Shown here piece after piece: positions 11,920 through 23,152 of a DNA stretch of 64,000 bases. Source of the stretch: Pictodentalium vernedei. Lineage: Eukaryota > Mollusca > Scaphopoda > Dentaliida > Dentaliidae. The stretch is from assembly GCA_031216915.1 (NCBI GenBank), contig CM062292.1:7069920-7133919 (forward strand), in the 5' to 3' direction. Under the pieces are notes generated by a model. That model saw only the letters and a list, made by a program, of their open reading frames with translations. It had not been told where the DNA came from and made no database searches. The position numbers were made by a program, and so were the translations under genes. The first letter of the stretch is position 1; each line of letters opens with the position of its first letter.

Positions 11920-11990
11920 GAAAACTTTTTCAAAATTTAATATCAAATGCATTTCTCTGGTGGCCTTTGGGTGATGTATTTCAATTAGAC
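11920..11990 (+). repeat. 70-bp direct repeat, second copy
   Basis: Diverged copy of 10,228-10,297, again beside (CCGT)n. Confidence 0.85.
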
Positions 11991-12453
11991 GTCCGTCCGT
12001 CCGTCTCTCTCCGTCCTTCCGTCCGTCCGTCTGTCTCCTTCCGTCTATCCGTCCATCCGCCCTCTGTCTCCGTCCGTCCGTCCGTCCGTCCGTCCGTCCG
12101 TCCGTCCGTCCGTCCGTCCGTCTCCTTTCCCCCTCCCACCCTCCGTCCGTCCGTCTCCCATCGTCCGTACGTCCGTCTCTCTCTCAGTCCGTCCCTCCCT
12201 ATCTCTCTCTCCGCCCCCCCCCTCTCCGTCCCCCTCTCCTCCCCTCTCCATCCCTCTCCCTCCACCCCCTCTCCGTCGCCCCTCTCCGCCCCACTCACGT
12301 CCCACCTCTCCCTCTCTCTCCTCTTCCACCCTATACCTCCCCCTCACCCACCTCACCATCTCCCTCCCTCCCTCCCTCCCTCCCTCCCTCCCTCCCTCTC
12401 TTCCTTCCTTCCTCCCTCCCTCCCTCCCTCCCTCTCCCTCTCTCTCTCTGCAC
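11991..12453. repeat. (CCGT)n/(CTCC)n simple-repeat array
   Basis: Second array with the same progression from CCGT units to CTCC and CCCT units. The long frames here are artefacts. Confidence 0.95.
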
Positions 12454-13302
12454 TGAAGCTCGGGCAGGAAGACAAAGGGGCACTGGTTGGGGCAACCATG
12501 TGTCGCATGGGTGAGAAGGGGTCTGCGAGTCACAAGATGGTTTGGGAATTTTTTTATAAAAAAATTGGGGATGAGGAAGGTTAACCCTTTCTATGCCACC
12601 GGCTGTGGGGTGCATTTCACACCCAACATATGCTTACATTTATAAGTAAAAGTTAAGGTACCGATGGCAATCTTTTCAATACCGCTAGTGCATCTACTAC
12701 TCCCTTAAACTTGAAAATAATTGCTACCTTCCGCAGTGGTTTAGTGGTAATCCACTTCTCCTGTAATTATATGAACTCCAACAGGTGAATGTCAGTAACA
12801 CGCATCGGCACGAACCAGTGACACGAATGTTCTTCGCGTTAGCACAACGATTGTCTGGGCCGAACTTAATAGGGGCGATTTGTCCTTCAATTAAAAGCAT
12901 ATGATAAACAGCAACCTTGTTACGAATGTAAAAGGCTGTGTTTTGACTTTGAATAAAGTTTAAAACTGTCCTATGTAACAATGTTATAGCGAATAAATGG
13001 GACAATTAAAAGTCATTCTACCGTGTTTACTGTTATTTTATCTTATTCAATTTCAGTGAATGAAAGCGAACAGGATATTTAAATACCAAAAACTGATGTC
13101 CTTACAGTAAGGGAGTCTGAAAACCTTGGCTATGAAATTTAGGCCTTTATTCGTAGATTTTTCAAGCGATAGTCGGTAGGGTCGGGATAAGGATGTCATA
13201 GACCGGGACTCACACCTTTATTCGGTGGTAAATAACACTTCACATAACACATTGTGAAAAAGACGGGGAACTTGCACGTTTTGAGATGATCATATAGCAG
13301 GC
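12454..13302. other. no recognisable gene
   Basis: Mixed sequence with short open frames. The 93-codon minus-strand frame at 12,724-13,005 shows no domain. Confidence 0.4.
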
Positions 13303-14034
13303 CAGGAGCGGCGGAGCCGGACAGGAGGGGCACACGGAGGTGGGGGGGGGGGGGTCGCCCCCAAACACTTTTTCACCAATTTTAGGTACACAAACGGCAT
13401 TTTCTGACATAATATACATAACCCCTATGGACACTACACATTTCTTTCTCGTCAATTCTCATTCGATTCATATGTACTGTATTTCTTTTCTCGTTCACTT
13501 TTACCCCGTGATTTTGCAAAATGCATTTAAAGGCAAAGAACTAGTTCAATTCAATTCAGTCCAAAGTATACGAATTGGGTGGACGCCATATAGGTTGTAG
13601 TGTGTACCAAAAAGTAGAATATATAAAGGCGAATGCTACTCTTAAATCAAAAACGAAAAAAATAAATCCACTACCACTACCCTAATCCGTGTTAACACCC
13701 GAAGACAGCCGACGTAATACGAAGACAGCTGATGCCACATGATTCACTATGGAGCGGTCAATATCCAGTATCGCAAAATAATGACAATAAGGTTGAGGTC
13801 AGGTTGAGGTCGCTGAGGTAAGTGTCTTAAATAGGGTGTGAATAAGGGTGAGGGGTAGCGTATATAAATTTATATATTTAGCATGAATAAACCGCCCCGC
13901 AACTATTGACCCCACCCCCCCCTCCCGCCCCGAAGAAAAATTATTTTCCAACCGACACCCTAGTGGTACCCATAAAGGTGTGACCCCCGCTTTTTGGTGT
14001 GACTCCCCATTTTTTTTAGCTTCCGCCGCCTCTG
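13303..14034. mobile_element. hAT-like MITE with perfect 8-bp TSD
   Basis: The left end CAGGAGCGGCGGAGCC and the reverse complement of the right end CAGAGGCGGCGGAAGC form terminal inverted repeats of 13/16. The element is flanked by an exact 8-bp target duplication TAGCAGGC (13,295-13,302 and 14,035-14,042), the length typical of hAT insertions. The 732-bp interior encodes nothing recognisable. A related end (CAGGGGCGGCGGAGCC) occurs at about 36,938. Confidence 0.82.
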
Positions 14035-14042
14035 TAGCAGGC

Positions 14043-14925
14043 CTATTTTACAGAGTTCAAAACAATATGTACTAACAAATGAGCACATCTCGATACGATA
14101 ATCATACAGTTTCTTATACGCAAGGTACCATAGCTTGCACTAGATCAAGCCAATGTATAGACTGATACAGGCTTAAATGAATGGAGTGATCTGATTGAGT
14201 CTAGATTTGGTCAAAGGCAGATATCTAGTCAGAATCGGAAGGGTGGGGGGGGGGGGGGGGGGTGGGGTGTTAGCCACTAAGCTTGTAGTCGTGCCCCAGG
14301 TGAGCGGCCATGTTGTGACGCCATTGTCATAGTGATGGGTGATGTGAGTGAGCATGCGCAGCTCGTGTTGTTAGGGTGATACATGTCTCCGTCGTCCATT
14401 TTGTTCGCAGGAGGCCGCCATCTTTGTTTCTATGGTGGCACATGGTTGCTATGTTACCCAAACGCATCTTATAGGATAGGGGTATGTTTGGAGGATATGT
14501 TCGATTGTTCAAGAGTAATTGGTCGATTCGTAGAATTACCCAAATGAGCCTGAGAATGCCCGTAAATCACCGAAATGTACCTTTTTTAACCGAAACGCAC
14601 CTGTTTTGAGTAACACGTTGTGCCATAGACCCTTACAAGGTTGTGTTCCATTCAACTGGAGTATTTTTTGGAACGACTTCCTTAAATAATTACCCAAATA
14701 AACCCGACAATCCCTCCAAAGCACCGAAATCCACCGCAAACTGCCGAAACCGACTTGGTAAAGCCTAATTTTGGACAGGGGTTTTTATTTATGAAGGCTC
14801 GAATTTTGTTATTCCGGGTCAAAATCTTCGTTTCTCCGACTTGTTTCCATAGAGTACTATTCCGTTCTTCTGGAGTATGACTTGCTCTCTTCCGTCTGTT
14901 TTTTTTACTACTTAAGATAAAGTAA
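14043..14925 (+). repeat. dispersed repeat shared with 37.44-37.80 kb
   Basis: From about 14,290 (GTGAGCGGCCATGTTGTGACG) to 14,460 the sequence matches 37,479-37,640, including GCATGCGCAG, TGTTGTTAGGGTGATAC and GGAGGCCGCCATCTT. A further block, CCCGACAATCCCTCCAAA, matches near 14,703 and 37,717. A G-run lies at 14,244-14,262. No coding signature. Confidence 0.7.
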
Positions 14926-15019
14926 CCAATCAGATCACTTCTCCAGGATTAAACAGCCAATCAAATTGCTCTATTAAACTTAGCTCCCACCCATCATCTT
15001 CTTCGTTCCAACGATTGTG

Positions 15020-16065
15020 ATTTACGTACACAATGTGCGAATAGCACATGAAGTACATCAGCACATGCAAAATGTGCCAATATGTGGCTGTGTGCAAGTG
15101 CACAATGTGCGCACAAGACATGCTGCACATGCGCACATACGGGTATTTGTGGACCAGTGGGGACCAGTGTTTGGGGACTAGCAAGGACCAGACTTTGGGG
15201 ACTAGTGGGGACCAAACTTTGGGGACTAGTGGAGACCAAGGCTTGGGGACCAAGTTTTGAGGACCAGTGACAGAAATAGTGTCTAACCACCGTCTTAACT
15301 CAGTACTAAAGTTTCTGCTACCAACAGTGTTACCGTGTGCAACCAAGGTCTTGACTTATTCCGCCACTCTGCTAAATCCATCACTACAACTATGACATGT
15401 GTATACACAATGTGCAAATAACACATGTAGCACATGCAAAATGTACCAATATGAGCCTGTATTCAAGTGCACAGTGTGCTCTCAAAACATGCAGCACATA
15501 CGCACATACGAGTATTTGAGGACCAGCAAAGGCCAGTGTTTGGGGACTAGTGAGGACCAGGCTTTGGGAACTAGTGAGGACCAGGCTTTGTGACCAACGC
15601 ATGGGTACCAAGGTTTGAGGACCAGTGTCAGAAATAATGTCTAACCATCGTCTCTTAACTCAGTACTAAAGTTTCTCTTACCAATAATGTTACCATTTGC
15701 AACCAAGGTATTGGCTTATTTCACCACTCTGCTAAATCCATCACTACTACTATGAGATGTGCTTGTACACAATGTACAAATAGCACATGTAGCGTCGCAT
15801 CAGCACATGCAAAATGTGCCAATATGTGCATGTGTGCAAGTGCACAATGTGCTCACAAAACATGCAGCACATGCACACATACGGGTATTTGAGGACCAAT
15901 GAGGACCAGTGTTTAGGGACTAGTGAGGACCAAGCTTTGGAGACTAGTGAGGACCAGTGTGAGGACTAGTAACTAATATGAGATGTGATTGTACACAATG
16001 TTCAAATAGCACATGTAGCACATGCAAAATGTGCCAATATGTGCCTGTGTGTAAGTGTACAAGTC
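15020..16065 (+). repeat. ~370-bp tandem repeat with nested sub-repeats
   Basis: Three to four diverged units start at ACACAATGTGC-type boxes near 15,028, 15,404, 15,767 and 15,992. Each holds a CACATG-rich part (AGCACATGCAAAATGTGCCA), and the complete units add a GGGGACTAGTGAGGACCA sub-repeat of about 30 bp. The last unit is short. Open frames here are repeat artefacts. Confidence 0.85.
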
Positions 16066-16310
16066 ACTCGTTCGAGCAATTGCTCTATAGTTCACTGGCT
16101 CGATGAGATTCGAGTCGCTCGAGCGATCTGATGTAACTATCACGTCTTTCGTATTTTTCAGTAGGTGTGGCAGAAAACTATAGTATCCGATCATAGGACA
16201 GATCACGGTGACTTTTGGTAAGTCAGCAGTAGTGATCTTAGAGATGTAAAGGTCGAGAATCCAAGCTTTGCCCATAACCCTAACAACACCTCTTCGACTA
16301 GCGTTAGTAA
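16066..16310. other. spacer with TCGAGCAATTGCTC motif
   Basis: Holds a short stretch (CACTCGTTCGAGCAATTGC and CGATGAGATTCGAGTCGC) resembling the repeats at 38.3-40.05 kb. Confidence 0.5.
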
Positions 16311-17205
16311 ATTATTTGTACCAACTGTGGGCCAGCACTAGAACACCAAAGATAGATATTTGTACTAAGGGCTAACAATAGACATACGGGGTGGCTTAGC
16401 ATTACGTAGTATCCGTACTTACTTAGGACAGTATAACGAGTAGGTGGATCAATAGTACTATGGGCTACCACTGTATACCCGCGGGAATACAGACATTACA
16501 TCACATACTACTACTTTATATAATCATGCATTACCCCCCCCCCCCATCCCCCACCCACCCACCCACCCACCCTCCCCACAATAGTGCTTGACCTTGCATT
16601 AGGTACTACCCTTACCAGTTATAGGATAATATAAAGCCTTAGATAGATAGCGGTATTAAGGACTAACAGTAGACCAACAGTGATATAGACCTACATCCTG
16701 TACTACCACACTAGACGACCCTGCATTGCCCACCCCACGTCACAATACCGCTTGGCCTTGCTTAACGTACTACCTATACAATCTGTGGGCCAGGAGATCA
16801 CCCTAGATAAATAATGGAACGAAAGGCTAACATTGGATCAGCAGCGATGCAAACCGCACAACCTATACTTCCACACTAGACAACCATGCATTACGCCCAC
16901 GACAATACTGCCCAGGCGCGCATTACGTACTACCAGTTACAGAAATATACGAAGCATTAGGTCGATTAGTTGTACCAAGGATTAACAGGGGTATATAGCA
17001 TCCAGACTACACTACAGTTCTAAACAACCAAGGACAACCTCGCCATACCACACTAGATGACCATGCATTACCTTCACCCACCCCACGATACCACCTGGAC
17101 TAGCATAACGTACTACCTACACAAGTCAAAGCATTTGGTCGATTAGTAGTACCAAGCGCTAAAAGGGAATCTGCATGGGGCATATACGGCTACTGCCATA
17201 TCAGG
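16311..17205. repeat. ~160-185-bp tandem repeats, right arm
   Basis: Reverse-complement counterparts of the left-arm repeat: TCGATTAGTAGTACCAAG, TAACGTACTACCTA and CCACACTAGACGACC recur several times. A (CCCA)n tract lies at about 16,552-16,572. Confidence 0.72.
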
Positions 17206-18085
17206 CCAGTTCGAGAAACCTGACTACCTGACTCGATGTCAAAAGCGGCCAACGTTTCTATGAAGTCGCGAGTGCATCATGACGTCGCGACGTCAATGGC
17301 AACATCAACCTTTTCACGGGGAAAACTTCCAAGAAAACTCACCTTTCCCCATCGATAGTCCATCACACAGTCATACTATATACCCACAGACCTGCGTGTA
17401 CATGCATCACTATACATAGCTTATCATACTATATATGCAGGGCGTACACCAATTGCCTGATAAAGATGGATGGGGCACAGGAAAGAGTTGTTCCGACAAA
17501 AGCTCCGGTTCCATGGTAATTTAACTCTGTCAGCTGTTCCGACAAAGCTCCGGGTGGCCGAGCATGATTCGCACGTGCTATACTGCTGGTTGTGTAAGGT
17601 GGACCTTCATCCTTCCGGGTAACAAAACTCATAACTGGCTAAGATAGCGAGTGAGGGGGGCTTATAAAAAATCGGTCTTTCACGATGGTTTCTGATGCCT
17701 GCGGATTTTCAGATTTACATTTATTTATTGGTTTATAAAGCTGCTTTCAGTCTCTGTGGCTATATCATGGTCACCACACAAGTGCAATGTCAAGTTTATC
17801 AAACAATTCTTACCTTTCCATTTCCACTTTAGAGCACACACTCCCCAGACTTTAATTAACGAGTCATATTTCAACAGTAAAACAGAACTTGTTTAGAAAC
17901 GTAAACAAGAACTTCTCAAATTCTCGGTGTTTAATTTCTAATTTGTTATGTATCATTAAAAGAGAATCCAGTGAAGCGATTCGTAACATATAATTGTGTG
18001 TTGGTCATGCTCCATTATTCCGATCCGACCAGACACCCAGCGCGTATGTATCGGCGCCACTGACTGGTTAGCGGATTGTGTTGAT
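17206..18085. repeat. non-tandem segment of right inverted arm
   Basis: Inverted counterpart of 3,736-4,700: GAAAACTCACCTTTCCCCAT, GGAAAGAGTTGTTCCGAC, TGACATTGCAC read backwards near 17,785, and GTATCGGCGCCACTGACTGG all find partners in the left arm. No coding signature. Confidence 0.75.
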
Positions 18086-18885
18086 TGACAGGATTTCAGC
18101 ATGATGCTGAATTAATTTAGCATGATGCTGAATTAATTTAGCATGATGTTGAATTAATTTAACACGATGCTTAATTATTTGAGCATGATGTGAATTAATT
18201 AAGCACCATGCTAAATTATTTTGCATGATTTCACGAAGGCTGCATAAATAATACACAATGCTGCCGGATTAATTAAGCATGATTCTGAATTACGAGAGGT
18301 TCATGCATTTTAATTCGGCATGATGCTTAATTATTTGAGCATCATGCTATATTATTTTTCACTATTTTATGAATACTGCAAAAACAATATAGCATGATGC
18401 TGAATTAATTTAGCACGATGCTGAATTACGGGAGGATCATGCACTTTAATTGAGCATGATGCCAAATTATTTAAGTATTTTGCGCAATTTAACGAATGCT
18501 GCATAAATAATATAGCATGATCCTGAATTAATTTTGCATGATGCTGAATTGCGGGAGGTTCATGTACTTTAATTGAGCCTGATGACTAATAATCTAAGCA
18601 TGATGCTGTACTATATTTGGTATGATTTCACGAATACTGCATAAATAACATAACATGATGCTGAAATCGAGTCCGCGTACAGGAGGGTCCTGATACTCTA
18701 ATAATTAAACATGATGCTATATTGTTTGGTATGATGTCATGAATGCTGCCCAAATAATTAAGCATAATGCCTGAATAATTAAGCACGATGCTTAAATAAT
18801 TAACCATCATGCTATATTATTTTGGCATAATGCTATATTCTTTGAGCATCATGCTATATTATTTAGCATCATGCCTAATTCATGG
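18086..18885. repeat. AT-rich palindromic satellite (AGCATGATGCT), right copy
   Basis: Degenerate ~20-bp units built on AGCATGATGCTGAATTAATT and its reverse complement. Longer than the left copy (about 800 versus 430 bp). Confidence 0.88.
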
Positions 18886-19392
18886 ATTTATGAGCCTGTC
18901 CGTACGTCATACCTGTGTTACAAGAATCACTCCATCAACTAGCATTGATATTGTTTGTTTATTTACAGTACATAAAACATTACAATTGTAATATATTTCT
19001 AATCACAGTATCTCCCGTTTCAAAAATATTTCATCGCTGCAACCGACTGTAAATGCTCATCTAGAGATTTTAGTGTTTTTCTTTCACGTGAAGTAATAAT
19101 GGTGGGGATGGTGGGGAAGGTGGGGTTGGTGGTGAGAAGATTGATGTGTTTGGCGGATATCGGTACTTTCGTGCATCTGCAGACTTGGCAGTAAACCAAA
19201 CTCATTTGTGGACGAGACAACCAGACAAGATAACGAAAGTAATCTAAGGTGCTCACAAGGCCTAAATTTGTTATCTATGCGTATCATATCACGGGTATCG
19301 CTATACACATTATTACTTTACATTTGGGACCGTTCCGTGTATCCCTTTGTATTTCGCATTAGTAGCACAAGAATAAGGTCAAGTATAACTGG
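18886..19392. other. no recognisable feature
   Basis: Unique-looking sequence between the satellite and the MITE. Short open frames without domains. Confidence 0.4.
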
Positions 19393-19640
19393 TTAACCCT
19401 TTACCCAACGAATCGCCCGCATCCGCCCGCGTAATATGCAAATTCAGCAGTTGAAAAAATATTTTTTTCAAAAAATTTCAACAAAACCATATCATGTGAC
19501 CCCTCGTTGGAACGAGCTCGTCGAGCTCGTTCCAACGAGGGGTCACATGATATGGTTTTGTTAAAATGTTTTGAAAAAAATTAAAAAATGATATTTAAAA
19601 TAATAAATTTTGATATCGTCTGCGTTGGGTAAAGGGTTAA
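19393..19640. mobile_element. palindromic TTAA MITE (piggyBac-like), copy A
   Basis: Begins TTAACCCTTTACCCAACG and ends CGTTGGGTAAAGGGTTAA: inverted ends CCCTTTACCCAACG within TTAA, the target site of piggyBac-type elements. The centre is a long hairpin (about 19,485-19,560) with core GTTGGAACGAGCTCG. No coding. Related copies lie at 56,525 and 63,443. Confidence 0.75.
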
Positions 19641-19964
19641 TTATATATCTAAGCTGCCCACATTTGGCGAACTTTATCCCGTACATTGTTTGTCAAGTCA
19701 ATTCATATAGTAGAGTAGTGAACAAAGCAGGTGGTTACTGAGGTGATGGTCTAGTCAACCCACTGATAGACATTAGGTCAACTAGACAATCACCTCAGTA
19801 GGTTCTAATCTGACAATATGGGCAATATGGACTGTTACATTGGACATTAACTGGATATGAAGATAAAAGCTTTGATATTATTTTTTTTTCAAAACTGGTT
19901 CCAATTATTAGTATTACGTAGTTCAGATTCCAGCTCGTTCCATATGTTGGGGAAGTTTAAGATG
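19641..19964. other. no gene; hairpin only
   Basis: Apart from the hairpin at 19,736-19,801 nothing is recognised. Confidence 0.4.
19736..19801. repeat. ~25-bp-arm hairpin
   Basis: ACTGAGGTGATGGTCTAGTC near 19,737 pairs with CTAGACAATCACCTCAGTA near 19,783, with an ~18-bp loop. Confidence 0.7.
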
Positions 19965-20850
19965 GGTAACTTATGCAGTTTATTTGGCGAAAATCGGCTG
20001 ATGAATGCGATTTGGAGCAATTCAGCACTTTTGGGCTTCTAGGGTGCCCAATTTTGGGAGGGTCAGGTACCCAATTTTGGTGGCAATCTTCATGGATCTA
20101 TTTGTGCCACTCCACAATGCAGTTTATTTGGCGAAAATCAGTTGATAAATGCAATTTGGAGCAACTCAGCACCTTTGGGCTCCTAGCATGCCCAATTTAG
20201 GGAGGGTCAGGTATCCAATTTTGGTGGCAATCTTCATGAATCTATTTGTGCCACCCCACAATGCAGTTTATTTGACGAAAATCGGTAGATAAATGCGATT
20301 TGGAGCAACTCAGCACATTTGGGCTCCTAGGGTGCCCAATTTTGGGAGGATCAGGTGCCCAATTTTGGTGGCAATCTTCATGAATCTATTTGTGCCATCC
20401 CACAATGCAGTTTATTTGGTGAAAATCGGTTCATAAATGCGATTTGGAGCAACTCAGCACTTTTGTGCTCCTAGGGTGTAAAGTTCTGGAAGGGTCAGGT
20501 ACCTAATTTTGGTGGCAATCTTCATGAAACGATTTGTGCCATCCCACAATGCAGTTTATTTGGCGAAAATCGGTTGATAAATGCGATTTGGAGCAACTCA
20601 CAAATTTGGGTTCCTAGGGTGCCCAATTTTGGGATGGTCAGGTACCTAATTTTGGTGGCAATCTTCATGAAACGGTTCGTGCCACCCCACAATGCAGTGT
20701 ATTTGGCGAAAATCTGTTGATAAATGCTATTTGGAGCAACTCAGCACTTTTGGGCTCCTAGGGTGCCCAGTTTTGAGAGTGTCAGGTACCCAATTTTAGT
20801 GGCAGTCTTCATGAATCTATTTGTGCCACCCCACAATGCTATTTATTAGA
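19965..20850 (-). repeat. ~144-bp satellite array, right copy
   Basis: About six units in the orientation opposite to 1,866-3,010 (TGCAGTTTATTTGGCGAAAA, GATTTGGAGCAACTCAGCAC, GGTGGCAATCTTCATGAA). Period near 144 bp. Confidence 0.92.
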
Positions 20851-21006
20851 GGGAGCCACCTGGTGAAGGTGCCGGAAAAAACAAAAGTTGTCGGAATACA
20901 ATATATGTGTAAGTTTTACTACTGGCATTATAATCATGATTACTACAATATTGTATTTTTTCTGCTCTGATAAAATAGATTCATTTTCAAACTCCCACTT
21001 TTCAGT
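20851..21006. other. no recognisable feature
   Basis: Short AT-rich spacer between the satellite and the SINE. Confidence 0.4.
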
Positions 21007-21018
21007 CCCTGTTTCTAT

Positions 21019-21378
21019 TTGTTTATTTAGTTATTTATTGGTGTTTTAAGGTCACATATTTCTGCACAGTGGCTAATCATGACCACGACAGTTTTATGTG
21101 TGGAGGAAGCCGGAGTACCCGGAGAGAACCACCGAGCATCGGCGAGCAACTGTCGGCTCCCCAACATACTGACTCCACACAAGAAGGGTTAGCATTGGTT
21201 GAAGGCAGGTGCACCATCGACGTGCAGTACGCCTTAGTACACAACGCCACCGTGCCCCCACGTGGACAATGGGGGCGCAGTGTCTTGCCCAAGGACACAA
21301 CGCGGTTGTCGCAAGTGGGTTTCGAACCGAGGACCTCTCGGCTTTCAGCCTGCACCTCTACCAACTGAGCCACCGCGC
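21019..21378 (-). mobile_element. tRNA-derived SINE with 12-bp TSD
   Basis: Read on the minus strand the element begins GGGCGCGGTGGCTCAGTTGG. An RNA polymerase III A box (TGGCTCAGTTGG, 21,361-21,372) and B box (GGTTCGAAACC, 21,318-21,328) show a tRNA-like head. A body with CCTTGGGCAAGACACTGCGC and TCTCCGGGTACTCCGGCTTC follows, and the tail is AATAAATAACTAAATAAAC. Perfect 12-bp duplications CCCTGTTTCTAT flank it (21,007-21,018 and 21,379-21,390), as for LINE-mediated insertion. Open frames through it are not genes. Confidence 0.92.
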
Positions 21379-21393
21379 CCCTGTTTCTATCTA

Positions 21394-22982
21394 TACACTA
21401 CTCAAAGTTTACTAAGCACCAAGTACACCCAACTACCTGTTTTACGTTTTTGTTGAAATATTGTAATGAAAAGTGTATATATGTTTTATTCAGCTATATC
21501 TTTAATGATTTAAGTACAGAAATTAAGATTTTATTTGTGTTTGACATTATTTTTTAGCTTTTGAATACGATAACCGTGGAAAATGGATATTATTGGTAAA
21601 AGAGGAAATATTTCAATTTCCCAAAAAGTTGACGGAGCGAACTGGTATGGCTTCAACATCGAGTATGAGACCCATTACTGTTAATTACATCTTGACAACG
21701 CTTTCTCATGCTCCCAATCAGCTTCCTGGTGGTTCTTTGTGGGATGTTGTTCCATTCTTGGACCAGCATGGCACCAAGCGCCTGGACACTTCTTGGCTGG
21801 ACTGGACGGGCTGAAATTGCAAGCTGCAACTTATTCCAGACATGTTCGATTGGATTGAGGTCAGGGGATCTTGCTGACCAGTCCATACGCTCAATACCCT
21901 ACCTCTGTCGGAACTCCCCGACAGCATGGGGAACATGAGGACGGGCATTATCGTCCATCAGAATGTATTTATCACCCACTGCACCTGCATACAATCTGAA
22001 GTCGACATCCAGGATCTCATGAATATATCGTTGTGAATTCAATGTTCCACGTCCAAGGACACAGAGCTATGCACGTCCATCCCAGATGATGCCGCCCCAG
22101 ACCATGACTGACCCTCCACCATAGCGGCCATGCTCAGCAATGTTGGCTGCATGGAGTCGCTCTCCTGGTCTTCTGCATACCATAGAACGCCTATCTGTTT
22201 GGTCTAGGCAGTACCTTGACTCGTATGTAAAAAGGACAGATCGCCATTCTTCTCTGTTCCATCCAACGTGGTCCATGGCCTATTCATATCGTGCCTGGTG
22301 GTGGTTCTGGGACAGCGGAATGCGAATACATGGTCTTCTCGATCGGATACCACCTTCGTTCAACCTTGCCCGGAGAGTCTGCGTCGAAACATTTCCCCCG
22401 GGTGCATTCTAAAGGTCACTGCGAAGCTGGGTTGCTGTGGCAAAGCGGTTCTTACGGGCCTGAATGATCAAAAACCGGTCTTCAGCTGCAGATGTTATCC
22501 TGTCTCTGCCACCACAATGCCGTCTTACTGGTGTGCCATACTGCTGAAATCTGGCCAGGCTCTGGTGATCACCCACCGTATGGTGCCACTTCAAGGGCTT
22601 CACCAACCTGACGATGGGTAGCCCCTTGCTCCACCGTCCCCACAGCCCGTCACATTTCTGCTTCAGGCAAATGTCTTCTTACATTTACATTTGCCATATT
22701 CAATCATTAAATCACAAGGGTTTGTGTTGAAATGAAGACTGAATACCCTACACATGTCATGTACATGTTGACAGTACACGAAAACATCATGAAAATCAAG
22801 GGGTACATGCTTTCCATGACTGTTACAAAAGGTCTGTCTGTCAAGAGAGCTAATGTAAACACTGGGGACCATTTCAATACATTCCTCGATCATATCCACC
22901 AAAAATGTCGCAAATATATCACAAGCAAATTTCACAATGATGTGTCAAATATTTGGTGCTTAGCAAACTTTGAGTAGTATAG
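21394..22982 (-). mobile_element. Tc1-type DNA transposon, copy 2 (full length, dead)
   Basis: Terminal inverted repeats: ACTACTCAAAGTTTACTAAG at the left (about 21,397) and the matching ACTACTCAAAGTTTGCTAAG in reverse at the right (to about 22,980), inside TA-rich flanks. About 1.6 kb, the usual length of a Tc1 element with one gene. Copy 1 at 6,705-9,242 is a relative, and this copy serves as its uninterrupted reference. Confidence 0.9.
21653..22697 (-). pseudogene. Tc1-family transposase pseudogene, copy 2
   Basis: The reading frame runs from the ATG at 22,695-22,697 (MANVNVRRHLPEAEM) to the stop at about 21,653, roughly 348 codons, the normal Tc1 transposase length. The HTH part (RFQQYGTPVRRHCGG, 22,500-22,560), the catalytic-core start (DHVGWNREEWRSVLF, about 22,230-22,276) and the C-terminus (PARSPDLNPIEHVWNKLQLA, IPQRTTRKLIGSMRKRCQ) are visible. 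It is broken by an early TGA and several frameshifts. The first catalytic Asp has become Tyr (LFTYESRYCL), so it cannot be active. Confidence 0.9.
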
Positions 22983-23152
22983 TTCATTACCTTCTGAACC
23001 GATCAGCGAGAGCGGACTGTTCTCGATCTGGATTTAATTAAAGATCACACACAGTTCACTTTCATGTTGCTCTGAAAAACGCCCCAAGTGTATTGTTCCT
23101 TGCTAACTCACCACTGATAGGTTTCATTTATCTTGACAATGTACAAACACTG

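Noticed and set aside
11095-12584. Proline/serine- and arginine/glycine-rich frames
   Set aside because: Translation of (CCGT)n and (CTCC)n microsatellites, in every frame and on both strands.
21361-21372. A functional tRNA gene
   Set aside because: The tRNA-like head is followed by a SINE body and tail, with target duplications around the whole; it is a retroposon, not a tRNA gene.
21069-21373. ~100-codon frames on both strands
   Set aside because: They lie inside the tRNA-derived SINE and reflect its sequence.
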